Shown here in pieces: positions 9,280 to 16,977 of a stretch of 64,000 nt of DNA. The DNA is from Bradyrhizobium canariense (GTDB lineage Bacteria; Pseudomonadota; Alphaproteobacteria; Rhizobiales; Xanthobacteraceae): assembly GCF_018130465.1 (NCBI RefSeq), contig NZ_JAFCKJ010000004.1:248001-312000 (forward strand), in the 5' to 3' direction. The notes under the pieces are model-generated. The model ran no database searches, was not told the DNA's origin, and saw nothing but the letters and a program-made list of their open reading frames with translations. The translations under genes and the position numbers were made by a program. Position 1 is the first letter of the stretch. The number at the start of each line of letters is the position of its first letter.

Positions 9280-10674
9280 ATGATGTCCTCTTACCGATCG
9301 GCTGCCTGCCTCCTTGCCGCGCTGCTTTCGACGAGTGTCCTGACCGCCGGCGCATCCCTTGCCCAGACCACGGTGACATCGGCTCCGCCCGCCAGCTTCA
9401 CGCTCGATAACGGCATGCAGGTCGTGGTGATTCCAGACCACCGCACGCCCGTCGTCACGGAAATGATCTGGTACAAGGTCGGCTCGGCGGACGAAACGCC
9501 GGGCAAGTCCGGGCTCGCGCACTTCCTCGAGCACCTGATGTTCAAGGGCACATCGAAGCATCCGGTCGGCGAGTTCTCCCAGACCGTGCTCCGCGTCGGC
9601 GGCAACGAGAACGCCTCGACCTCGGTCGACTACACCAACTACTACCAGCGCGTGCCGCGCGAGCAATTGCCGAGCATGATGGAGTTCGAGGCCGACCGCA
9701 TGACCGGCCTGATCCTCAAGGACGAGAACGTGCTGCCCGAGCGCGACGTCGTGCTCGAAGAATACAACATGCGCGTCGCCAACAACCCGGACGCGCGGCT
9801 GAACGAGCAGATCATGGCCGCGCTCTATCTCAATCATCCGTACGGCCGGCCGGTGATCGGCTGGCACCAGGAGATCGAGAAGCTCGATCGCGAGGATGCG
9901 CTCGCCTTCTACCGCCGCTTCTATGCGCCGAACAACGCGATCCTGGTGATCGCCGGCGACGTCGAGGCCGCGGACATCCGTCCGCTGGTCGAGCGCAATT
10001 TCGGCTCCATCCCGGCCCAACCCGCGATCCCGGCGCGCCGCGTCCGCCCGCAGGAGCCGGAGCCCGCGGCACCGCGCACCGTGACCCTGGCCGATCCGCG
10101 CGTCGAACAGCCCAGCTTGCGGCGCTATTACCTGGTGCCCTCGGCGACCACGGCAGCTGCCGGCGAAAGCGCGGCCCTCGACGTGCTGGCGCAGCTGATG
10201 GGCAGCGGCAGCAATTCCTATCTCTACCGCGCGCTCGTGGTCGACAAGCCGCTCGCGGTCTCCGCCAGCGCCAGCTATTCGAGCATCTCGCTCGACCCGA
10301 CCCAGTTCGCGATCTCGGCTTCGCCCAAATCCGGCGTCAGCTTCGCCGAGGTCGAGCAGGTGGTCGACGGCGTCATTGCGGACATCGCGCAGAATCCGAT
10401 CCGCGCCGAGGATCTCGAGCGGGTCAAGACCCAGCTCATCGCCGAGGCGATCTACGCCCAGGACAACCAGGCGGTGCTGGCGCGCTGGTATGGCGGCGCG
10501 CTGACCACGGGCCTGTCGGTCGAGGACATCCGGAGCTGGCCCGACCGCATTCGCGCCGTCACCGCCGAGCAGGTCCGCACCGTCGCGCAGAAGTGGCTCG
10601 AGAAGAAGCGCTCGGTGACGGGCTATCTGATCAAGGACACCGCGACCACCAAGCGCGAGGAGAAGCGTTCGTGA
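9280..10674 (+). CDS. M16 family zinc metallopeptidase, catalytic partner
   Basis: 464 aa with a signal peptide (about residues 6-27, ending ASLAQ). The inverted zinc motif HxxEH is intact as HFLEH at residues 81-85, with the downstream glutamate region ERDVVLEEYNMR. M16 (pitrilysin/insulinase) proteins cut short peptides; in bacteria an active subunit often pairs with an inactive one. The next gene overlaps it by 4 bp and lacks the motif, so the two likely form one periplasmic heterodimer. Start chosen from AAGGA at 9273-9277; the adjacent ATG at 9283 is equally possible. Confidence 0.93.
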   Translation: MMSSYRSAACLLAALLSTSVLTAGASLAQTTVTSAPPASFTLDNGMQVVVIPDHRTPVVTEMIWYKVGSADETPGKSGLAHFLEHLMFKGTSKHPVGEFSQTVLRVGGNENASTSVDYTNYYQRVPREQLPSMMEFEADRMTGLILKDENVLPERDVVLEEYNMRVANNPDARLNEQIMAALYLNHPYGRPVIGWHQEIEKLDREDALAFYRRFYAPNNAILVIAGDVEAADIRPLVERNFGSIPAQPAIPARRVRPQEPEPAAPRTVTLADPRVEQPSLRRYYLVPSATTAAAGESAALDVLAQLMGSGSNSYLYRALVVDKPLAVSASASYSSISLDPTQFAISASPKSGVSFAEVEQVVDGVIADIAQNPIRAEDLERVKTQLIAEAIYAQDNQAVLARWYGGALTTGLSVEDIRSWPDRIRAVTAEQVRTVAQKWLEKKRSVTGYLIKDTATTKREEKRS

Positions 10675-12062
10675 CCTATCCCTTCCTTCGCGCCAGGCGC
10701 TTCCTCCGCACAAGACACTTCGCACTGTCCGTCGTCACCGGCGCGGCACTCGCGCTCGCTACCGTCTCGCCGTCGCAGGCGGCTGCGAAAATCCAGCATC
10801 TGACCTCGCCGGGCGGCATCGAGGCCTGGTTCGTGCAGGATGCGACCGTGCCGCTGATCGCCATGGAATATTCCTTTGCCGGCGGCTCGGCACAGGATCC
10901 CAAGGACAAGTCGGGCGTCGCCAACCTGGTCGGCGATCTCCTCGACGAAGGCTCCGGCGATCTCGATTCCAAGACCTTCCATGAGCGGCTCGACCGCCGC
11001 GCCATCGAGCTCTCCTTCAGCGCCACCCGCGACACGTTCCGCGGCAGCCTGCGCATGCTGCGCGACAACAAGGACGAGGCCTTCGACCTGCTGCGGAGCG
11101 CACTGACCTCGCCGCATTTCGAAACCGCCGATGTCGAACGCATTCGCTCGCAGGTGATCTCGGGCCTGCGCCGCGAGACCACCAACCCGACTTCGCTGGC
11201 GAGCCGCAAATTCCTGGAGGTCGCCTTCGGCGATCATCCCTACGGCCGGCAGACCAACGGCAACCTCGACAGCGTGCCGACCATCACGGTCGCCGACATG
11301 AAGGATTATGTCGGCCGCGTGCTCGCCAAGGACACGCTGAAGATCGCGGTGGTTGGCGATGTCGATCCTGCCACGCTCGGCAAGCTGCTCGACCACACTT
11401 TTGGCAGCCTGCCCGCCAAGGCCAACCTTGTGCCGGTCCCCGACGTCGAAGCCGCCAAGCCGCCGCAACGCGCCTTCGTGACGCTCGACGTACCCCAGAC
11501 CGTGATCACCTTCGGCGGCCCCGGGGTGAAGCGCAGCGATCCGAACTTCATGGCGGCCTATGTCGTCAACCACATCCTCGGCGGCGGCGGGTTGTCCTCG
11601 CGGCTCTATCGCGAGGTGCGCGAGAAGCGCGGGCTGGCCTATTCGGTGTTCGAATCGCTGCTCTGGATGGAGCATTCGGCGGTTTTCATCGGCAATACCG
11701 GCACCCGCGCCGACCGCGCAGGCGACACCATCGACGCCATCGACAAGGAAGTGCGCCGGATCGCCGAGGAAGGCCCGACGCAGAAGGAGCTCGACGAGGC
11801 CAAGTCCTACCTCAAGGGCTCGCAGATGCTGGCGCTCGACACCTCCTCGAAGCTGGCGCAGGCGCTGCTTCAATATCAACAGGACAAGCTGCCGATCGAC
11901 TATATCGAGAAGCGCAACGGCGTTGTCGACGCGGTCACCATGGACGACGCCAAGGCGGCCGCAAAGCGCCTCTGGGCCCAGGGCCTCCTGACCGTCGTCG
12001 TCGGCCGCGCCCCACAGGCCGCGGCACAACCGGCAGCCGCACCGGCGACGAAGTCGAACTGA
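10671..12062 (+). CDS. M16 family peptidase-like protein, zinc motif lost
   Basis: 463 aa. The GTG at 10671 overlaps the stop of the preceding M16 gene (GTGA) and follows a GGAGAA ribosome site, so it is preferred. A signal peptide is present (FALSVVTGAALALATVSPSQAAA). The region that should carry HxxEH reads NLVGDLLDEGSGD, so zinc ligands are absent, while the C-terminal M16 domain with RxYREVREKRGLAYSV is well kept. This is the expected non-catalytic subunit of a two-gene M16 system; it probably shapes the substrate chamber. Confidence 0.9.
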   Translation: MTYPFLRARRFLRTRHFALSVVTGAALALATVSPSQAAAKIQHLTSPGGIEAWFVQDATVPLIAMEYSFAGGSAQDPKDKSGVANLVGDLLDEGSGDLDSKTFHERLDRRAIELSFSATRDTFRGSLRMLRDNKDEAFDLLRSALTSPHFETADVERIRSQVISGLRRETTNPTSLASRKFLEVAFGDHPYGRQTNGNLDSVPTITVADMKDYVGRVLAKDTLKIAVVGDVDPATLGKLLDHTFGSLPAKANLVPVPDVEAAKPPQRAFVTLDVPQTVITFGGPGVKRSDPNFMAAYVVNHILGGGGLSSRLYREVREKRGLAYSVFESLLWMEHSAVFIGNTGTRADRAGDTIDAIDKEVRRIAEEGPTQKELDEAKSYLKGSQMLALDTSSKLAQALLQYQQDKLPIDYIEKRNGVVDAVTMDDAKAAAKRLWAQGLLTVVVGRAPQAAAQPAAAPATKSN

Positions 12063-12175
12063 CGTCTTCCGTACGCTTCCTGAAATGGCCGGGCTCGCCC
12101 GGCCATTCGCATTTCGGGCGCCATTGCCGAACGTAGGCGTCCGGGATATGTCCGGGCATCACGAATGGTGCCACC

Positions 12176-12592
12176 ATGCTGCGGATATCCCGCGATCTCG
12201 TCATCGACGAGGACGACATCGAGATCGGCTTTGTCCGCGCCTCCGGCCCGGGCGGACAGAACGTCAACAAGGTCGCGACCTCGGCGCAATTGCGCTTCGA
12301 CACCCGCAAGCTGACGCTGCCGGAGGATGCCGCATTGCGCCTTGCCCGGCTCGCAGGGCAGCGCATGACCAAGGACGGCGTGATCGTGATCCAGGCCCAA
12401 CGCTTCCGCACCCAGGAGCGCAACCGCCAGGACGCGATCGATCGCCTTACAGAGATGCTCGGCGAAGCCATGGTCCGGCCTAAGCCGCGGCGCGCGACAA
12501 AGCCGACCTTTGGCTCCAAGCAGCGTCGGCTCGAGGGCAAGAAGCACCGCAGCGACATCAAGTCGAAGCGCGGGCGCGGTTTCGACGACTAG
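12176..12592 (+). CDS. arfB: alternative ribosome-rescue peptidyl-tRNA hydrolase ArfB (YaeJ)
   Basis: 138 aa, the usual length. The release-factor-like GGQ motif is at residues 26-28 (SGPGGQNVNKV). The C-terminus is a basic tail (KQRRLEGKKHRSDIKSK), which in this family enters the empty mRNA channel of stalled ribosomes so that GGQ can hydrolyse the stuck peptidyl-tRNA. It ends just before a bidirectional hairpin terminator. Confidence 0.95.
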   Translation: MLRISRDLVIDEDDIEIGFVRASGPGGQNVNKVATSAQLRFDTRKLTLPEDAALRLARLAGQRMTKDGVIVIQAQRFRTQERNRQDAIDRLTEMLGEAMVRPKPRRATKPTFGSKQRRLEGKKHRSDIKSKRGRGFDD

Positions 12593-12605
12593 CAGGCACA
12601 GCAAA

Positions 12606-12636
12606 AGAACTCCGGCCGCCGGGCGACCGGAGTTCT
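12606..12636. terminator. bidirectional hairpin terminator
   Basis: Perfect 10-bp arms AGAACTCCGG and CCGGAGTTCT around an 11-nt loop, with an A-rich left flank and T-containing right flank, between the convergent arfB and the small secreted protein gene. Confidence 0.8.
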
Positions 12637-12652
12637 GCCGTTTCACTCGATT

Positions 12653-12682
12653 GGCTAGTAGCGCTTGGGCTAGTAGCGCTTG
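12653..12682. repeat. 15-bp perfect tandem duplication at a stop codon
   Basis: GGCTAGTAGCGCTTG occurs twice head to tail. The copies carry two equivalent stop codons (TAG on the minus strand) for the adjacent small gene, so the last five codons including the stop are duplicated. It looks like a recent slippage event without coding consequence. Confidence 0.9.
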
Positions 12683-12978
12683 CCCGTGGCCGCACCGCCC
12701 GTCGCGGAATCGTCGGCGGTCCCTTTGTGCGCAGCACTGCCCGTGGTGCCAACCGTGCCCCTGGTGCCCTTCGTCGGCTTCATGCCCGTCGTCTCGCCCG
12801 CCGCGCCCGGCTGGGCGTTCATCTCCTCGTCGCCGCTGCCCATCGTGCTGCCCTGCATGGGTTTGCTTTGCACGGTGCCGCCAGGCTTGGCGCCGGACGA
12901 CGTACCTTGCGCGAGAACGGGTGTCACAATGAGGGCCGAGACGGCGCATGCGATTGCAGAGGTTTTCACCAACTTCAT
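12670..12978 (-). CDS. small secreted low-complexity protein
   Basis: 102 aa. Residues 1-23 are a clear signal peptide (KTSAIACAVSALIVTPVLA-Q). The mature part is rich in Gly, Thr, Ser, Ala and Met with repeated GT/TGM/KG elements and no recognisable domain. Small secreted proteins of this composition are frequent in Bradyrhizobium and unassigned. It stands alone between two converging or diverging genes, with its own terminator. Function unknown; reality of the gene is supported by the signal peptide and codon pattern. Confidence 0.7.
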   Translation of the reverse strand: MKLVKTSAIACAVSALIVTPVLAQGTSSGAKPGGTVQSKPMQGSTMGSGDEEMNAQPGAAGETTGMKPTKGTRGTVGTTGSAAHKGTADDSATGGAATGKRY

Positions 12979-13266
12979 CCATTTCTCCTGGATTTTCGCG
13001 ATGATCGGTTCGGCGGCCTGATGCGCCGTCCGCCTGAGCCAAACCAGTCCATCGCGTTACGAGATCGAACGGCGCGACCGCGATGCAATCTGCCTCGTGT
13101 GGTGATCGTTTAGGGATTTGACGGCGGTTTCGCGGAATTGTCCTCCGCATATGCGGCAGCGCGGAACAACGCCCCCCGCGCGCATCTCCGCACGCAGCGA
13201 AACAGCCCGCTACTACCACCGCATGTTTTGCCGCGCCTAGAATTTGCGCACGCTGAATTGACGTGG

Positions 13267-13671
13267 ATGGGCGGACTTTTGACGATGCGCGCGATCGTGC
13301 TGGGATTGTGCACCGCGATGGTGCTGGTGATGCGGGTGGCCGAGGCGCAGATGCCCTTGCCGGCTGCAAAGCCGCCGGATGGCGCAACACTGTTCAAGCA
13401 GCAATGCGCGGTGTGCCACACCACGAACCTGTCAGAACCGGTGCGGCAGGGTCCGCCGCTGGTCGGGATCGTCGGGCGGCCCGCCGGCAAGGTCGAAGGC
13501 TTTCACTATTCAGAGCCCCTCGCAAAAGCAGCCTTCGCCTGGGACGAGACGAAGCTCGACGCCTGGCTGACCAATCCGCAAGCCGTGATTCCCGGCGTGG
13601 TCATGGTCTACCGGCAGGCGAAGCCGGAGACGCGCGCCGCCATCATCGCTTTTCTCAGGGAGCAGAACTGA
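13267..13671 (+). CDS. small periplasmic cytochrome c
   Basis: 134 aa from ATG 13267 (ATG 13285 is a possible later start). A signal peptide precedes AEAQ; the heme motif is CAVCH at residues 47-51, with a class I fold and a late Met in IPGVVMVY as likely sixth ligand. One heme only. It heads a same-strand run with a VOC protein, a Tat-exported small subunit and a GMC flavoprotein, so it is probably the electron acceptor of that dehydrogenase in the periplasm. Cytochrome assignment firm, partner inferred. Confidence 0.88.
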   Translation: MGGLLTMRAIVLGLCTAMVLVMRVAEAQMPLPAAKPPDGATLFKQQCAVCHTTNLSEPVRQGPPLVGIVGRPAGKVEGFHYSEPLAKAAFAWDETKLDAWLTNPQAVIPGVVMVYRQAKPETRAAIIAFLREQN

Positions 13672-14067
13672 ATGGCGAAGCCGGTCCATTCCATGATCCG
13701 CGCACTCGACGAGGCGCGCTCGCTCGACTTCTACAAGCGGGCCTTCGGCCTGGAGGTCGCCGACCATCTGAAGTTCGCAGACTTTGCCTTGATCTATCTG
13801 CGGCACCCGTCCTCCTCCTTCGAGGTGGAGCTGACGGTCAATTTCGATCGCAAGGAGCCGTATGCGCTTGGCGACGGCTACGGTCATCTCGCCGTGGTGG
13901 TCGAGGATCTCGATGCCGAACATGCCCGCTTCGAGCGCGAGAAGCTCGCACCGGGCCCGCTGCGCGACTTCAAGCACGACGGCAAAACGCTGGCGCGCTT
14001 CTTCTTCGTCAGTGATCCCGACGGCTACAAGATCGAGGTGATCCAGCGCGGCGGACGTTTCAACTGA
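13672..14067 (+). CDS. VOC-superfamily (glyoxalase-like) protein
   Basis: 131 aa. Two beta-alpha-beta-beta-beta modules typical of lactoylglutathione lyase-type proteins: SMIRALDEARSLDFYKRAFGL at the start and GHLAVVVEDLDAEH in the second half, ending DPDGYKIEVIQRG. A metal set can be formed by His7, Glu near 51, His72-region and Glu125-region, as in glyoxalase I, though the exact ligands need modelling. The ATG abuts the cytochrome stop, so the two genes are co-translated. Substrate unknown; glyoxalase I activity is possible. Confidence 0.85.
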   Translation: MAKPVHSMIRALDEARSLDFYKRAFGLEVADHLKFADFALIYLRHPSSSFEVELTVNFDRKEPYALGDGYGHLAVVVEDLDAEHARFEREKLAPGPLRDFKHDGKTLARFFFVSDPDGYKIEVIQRGGRFN

Positions 14068-14111
14068 TCAAACCACAAAAACCAAATCACAAAAATCGAA
14101 GGAGGAATGCC

Positions 14112-14660
14112 ATGAGAGAAGTCGATCGTCGAAGCAAGCACAGCCGCCGCGTCTTTCTCAAGGGCGCCGCGACCGCCGTACCGGTCGCGGCAGTCGCGAC
14201 CAGCGTCGCCGTCAGCATCGAGGGCGCATGGGCTGACGAGACAAGCGCGCTTTCGCCCGCGACGATGAAGACGCTGCTGAAGGTCGCGCGCGATATCTAT
14301 CCGCACGATGTCCTCGGCGACAGCTACTACATCACCGCGATCAAGCCGTGGGACGGCAAGGCGGCGAAGGATCCCGTAGTCAAGTCGCTGATCAGCGACG
14401 GCATCACACGGCTCGATCAGAATGCGCGTGATCGCCACAAGGTGGCTTACGCTGAAGTGCCCTGGGAAGCCGACCGCGTGGTGCTGTTGAAGGAGATCGA
14501 GCAGAGCGACTTCTTCCAGAAGGTGCGCGGCGACCTCATCGTCTCTCTCTACAACCAGAAGGAGGTCTGGCCGCGGTTCGGCTACGAGGGCTCCTCCGCC
14601 GAGCACGGCGGCTACATCAACCGCGGCTTCGCCGACATCGACTGGCTGCCAAAGGCCTAA
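14112..14660 (+). CDS. Tat-exported gluconate 2-dehydrogenase subunit 3-like protein
   Basis: 182 aa. A twin-arginine signal is obvious (HSRRVFLKGAATAV, residues about 10-23) followed by a hydrophobic stretch and an AWA-type cleavage site. The mature part matches the small gamma subunits of flavin-dependent sugar/alcohol dehydrogenases (family of gluconate 2-dehydrogenase subunit 3). These chaperone and carry their signal-less GMC partner through the Tat pore. An excellent AAGGAGGAAT ribosome site precedes the ATG, and the GMC gene follows by 29 bp. Confidence 0.85.
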   Translation: MREVDRRSKHSRRVFLKGAATAVPVAAVATSVAVSIEGAWADETSALSPATMKTLLKVARDIYPHDVLGDSYYITAIKPWDGKAAKDPVVKSLISDGITRLDQNARDRHKVAYAEVPWEADRVVLLKEIEQSDFFQKVRGDLIVSLYNQKEVWPRFGYEGSSAEHGGYINRGFADIDWLPKA

Positions 14661-14689
14661 CGCCCACCCAACGGTTCAGGAGAACGCAT

Positions 14690-16258
14690 ATGGCAAAATT
14701 CGATCTGAACGACTCCAGCGTTGTGGTGATCGTCGGCTCCGGCGCCGGCGGCGGCACGCTGGGCAACGAGCTCGCGCAGAAGGGCGTCAAGGTGGTCATC
14801 CTCGAAGCAGGTCCCCGCATCGAGAATCAGGACTTCGTCAACGACGAGTGGGAGAGCTTTTCCCAGCTCGCCTGGACCGATGCGCGCACCACATCCGGAT
14901 CCTGGCGCGTCGCCAAGGATTTTTCGGGCCTTCCCGCCTGGATCGTCAAGGCAGTTGGCGGGTCCACAACCCATTGGGCGGGCGCGTCGCTGCGCTTCGA
15001 CGAGCACGAGTTCAGGGTGAAGAGCACTTACGGCAGCCTTCCCGGCGCCAACCTCCTGGACTGGCCGATCACGCTCGCCGAGATCGAGCCGTGGTACGCC
15101 AAGGCCGAGAACAAGATGGGCGTGACCCGCACCAACGGCATTCCCGGACTTCCCGGCAACAATAACTTCAAGGTGCTGGAGGCCGGCGCAAGGAAGCTCG
15201 GCTACAAGACTGTGCATACCGGCAACATGGCGATCAACAGCCAACCGCGCGACGGCCGCGGCGCCTGTCAGCAGATCGGCTTCTGCTTCCAGGGCTGCAA
15301 GTCCGGCGCGAAATGGTCGACGCTCTACACCGAGATCCCCAAGGGCGAGGCGACCGGCAATCTCGAGGTCCGGCCGAGCAGCATGGCGATCAAGATCGAG
15401 CACGACGCCGGCGGCAAGGTCACCGGGGTCGTTTACGCCGACGAGAGTGGCGCGATGCAGAGGCAGAAGGCGCGCATCGTTGCGGTGGCCGGCAATTCGA
15501 TCGAAAGCCCGCGGCTGCTGTTGAACAGCGCATCCACGATGTTTCCCGATGGCCTCGGCAACTCAAGCGGCCAGGTCGGCCGCAACTACATGCGCCATAT
15601 GACCGGCAGCGTCTACGCAGTGTTCGAGAAATCGGTGCACATGTATCGCGGCACCACCATGGCCGGCATCGTCCGCGACGAGGCCGCCAACAACCCGAAG
15701 CGCGGCTTCGTCGGCGGCTACGAGATGGAGACACTGTCGATCGGACTGCCGTTCATGGCGGCGTTCCTCAACCCCGGCGCCTGGGGACGTCCGTTCACCG
15801 CGGCGCTCGACGGCTATCCGCGGATGGCCGGGATGTGGCTGGTCGGCGAAGACATGCCGCAGGAGACCAATCGCATCACGCTCGATCCTGTCGTGAAGGA
15901 CAAGTTCGGTCAGCCGGTCGCGAGCGTTCACTTCGACGACCATCCCAACGACATCGCGATGCGCGCGCACGCCTACAAGCAGGGTGCTGCGGTTTACGAT
16001 GCCGTCGGCGCCACCGCGAGCTATCCGACACCGCCCTATCCGAGCACGCACAATCTCGGCACCAACCGGATGAGCGAGAAGCCCAGGGATGGCGTGGTCA
16101 ACAAGTTCGGGCAAAGCCACGACGTCAAGAACCTGTTCGTCTCCGACGGCAGCCAGTTCACCAGCGGCGCGGCCTGCAATCCGACGCTGACCATCGTTTC
16201 GCTGGCGATCCGGCAGGCGGATTACATTGCAGGCGCGATGCAGAAGAAGGAGATCTGA
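14690..16258 (+). CDS. GMC-family FAD-dependent dehydrogenase, catalytic subunit
   Basis: 522 aa. N-terminal FAD-binding GSGAGGGTLGNELAQKG (about residues 15-31) and the GMC C-terminal block with THNLGTNRMS and SDGSQFTSGAACNPTLT, supplying the catalytic His/Asn pair. No signal peptide of its own, consistent with export together with the upstream Tat subunit. A C-x5-C-x3-C cluster (Cys193, Cys199, Cys203) resembles the cysteine-rich loop of FAD-dependent glucose/sorbitol-type dehydrogenases that hold an Fe-S cluster. Substrate (sugar, alcohol or polyol) cannot be told from sequence. Confidence 0.9.
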   Translation: MAKFDLNDSSVVVIVGSGAGGGTLGNELAQKGVKVVILEAGPRIENQDFVNDEWESFSQLAWTDARTTSGSWRVAKDFSGLPAWIVKAVGGSTTHWAGASLRFDEHEFRVKSTYGSLPGANLLDWPITLAEIEPWYAKAENKMGVTRTNGIPGLPGNNNFKVLEAGARKLGYKTVHTGNMAINSQPRDGRGACQQIGFCFQGCKSGAKWSTLYTEIPKGEATGNLEVRPSSMAIKIEHDAGGKVTGVVYADESGAMQRQKARIVAVAGNSIESPRLLLNSASTMFPDGLGNSSGQVGRNYMRHMTGSVYAVFEKSVHMYRGTTMAGIVRDEAANNPKRGFVGGYEMETLSIGLPFMAAFLNPGAWGRPFTAALDGYPRMAGMWLVGEDMPQETNRITLDPVVKDKFGQPVASVHFDDHPNDIAMRAHAYKQGAAVYDAVGATASYPTPPYPSTHNLGTNRMSEKPRDGVVNKFGQSHDVKNLFVSDGSQFTSGAACNPTLTIVSLAIRQADYIAGAMQKKEI

Positions 16259-16303
16259 CGCCCGACGTCCATCGGCTGGGAATGGAGCACACCGCTCCCT
16301 CCC

Positions 16304-16390
16304 CGTCATTGCGAGCGAAGCGAAGCAATCCAGAATCCCACCGCGGTGACGGTCTGGATTGCTTCGTCGCAAGAGCTCCTCGCAATGACG
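16304..16390. repeat. REP-like palindromic repeat, family A, copy 1
   Basis: About 87 bp with ends CGTCATTGCG and CGCAATGACG and internal arms around AAGCAATCCAGA and TCTGGATTGCTT, so the whole folds into a long hairpin. A second copy lies at 32686-32765. It sits between the convergent GMC and ribbon-helix-helix genes, the usual place for such elements, and may end transcription. Confidence 0.85.
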
Positions 16391-16396
16391 GTAGGG

Positions 16397-16714
16397 CTAT
16401 TCAGCCGCATCAAGAATGGGCGCAACGGCGACCTTGAAATCCCGTACCGGCGCCACGCTCCGGGAGCGATAGATCAGGCAGGAGCAGCGCAGCAACGAGG
16501 CGAAATTGTTGACCTCGCCGTGATGGTCGAGCACCTCGTTGTAGAGCGTCGTCAGGAACTTGCCGACGCTCATGTTCTCCTTGGCCGCGATCTCTTCCAG
16601 CGTGTCCCAGAACGCCATTTCCAGACGGATCGAGGTGCAATGCCCACCGATCCGCAATGAGCGGGTCTGGGATTCGTAGTCGCCTTGGGGCTGATGCGCG
16701 AAGAGATGGCACAT
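16397..16714 (-). CDS. ribbon-helix-helix domain protein
   Basis: 105 aa. The segment TRSLRIGGHCTSIRLEMAFW, followed by DTLEEIAAKENMSVGKFLTTLY (about residues 17-60), is a ribbon-helix-helix fold: a beta strand with basic and small residues, then two helices. This RHH_4-type family is common in Rhizobiales and presumed to bind DNA as a dimer. No partner toxin is adjacent, so a stand-alone regulator is more likely than an antitoxin. Its targets are unknown. Confidence 0.78.
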   Translation of the reverse strand: MCHLFAHQPQGDYESQTRSLRIGGHCTSIRLEMAFWDTLEEIAAKENMSVGKFLTTLYNEVLDHHGEVNNFASLLRCSCLIYRSRSVAPVRDFKVAVAPILDAAE

Positions 16715-16940
16715 GGCGTCCTCCCGTCCTGTTGCCGTTTTTTCACGATGCTACACCGCAGCCCGGCACCCCACAATCGGGACGGCAGCCGGAGATTGAT
16801 CCACCCGGTTGCACGATTTTGTCGAACGTCCAATCTCTTCAATGTGATAGACAGCCCTCTTCCCCAGGCCGCCACGTTCCTGTTGCCCAACACATGCTTT
16901 TGACGCAACACGGCCTAGAATAGTGCTGTCAGCGAATCCA

Positions 16941-16972
16941 GATCGAAGCCCAAGATCGAAGCCCAAGATCGA
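16941..16972. repeat. 13-bp tandem repeat in the mutL leader
   Basis: GATCGAAGCCCAA occurs twice in tandem, followed by a partial third unit (GATCGA), ending 6 bp before the mutL ATG. The region has no strong Shine-Dalgarno sequence. Confidence 0.85.
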
Positions 16973-16977
16973 GTTTC

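Noticed and set aside
8887-10725. 612-codon minus-strand frame opposite the first M16 peptidase
   Set aside because: Shadow frame without any family features.
16397-16714. Ribbon-helix-helix protein as antitoxin
   Set aside because: No small toxin gene lies next to it; treated as a stand-alone protein.
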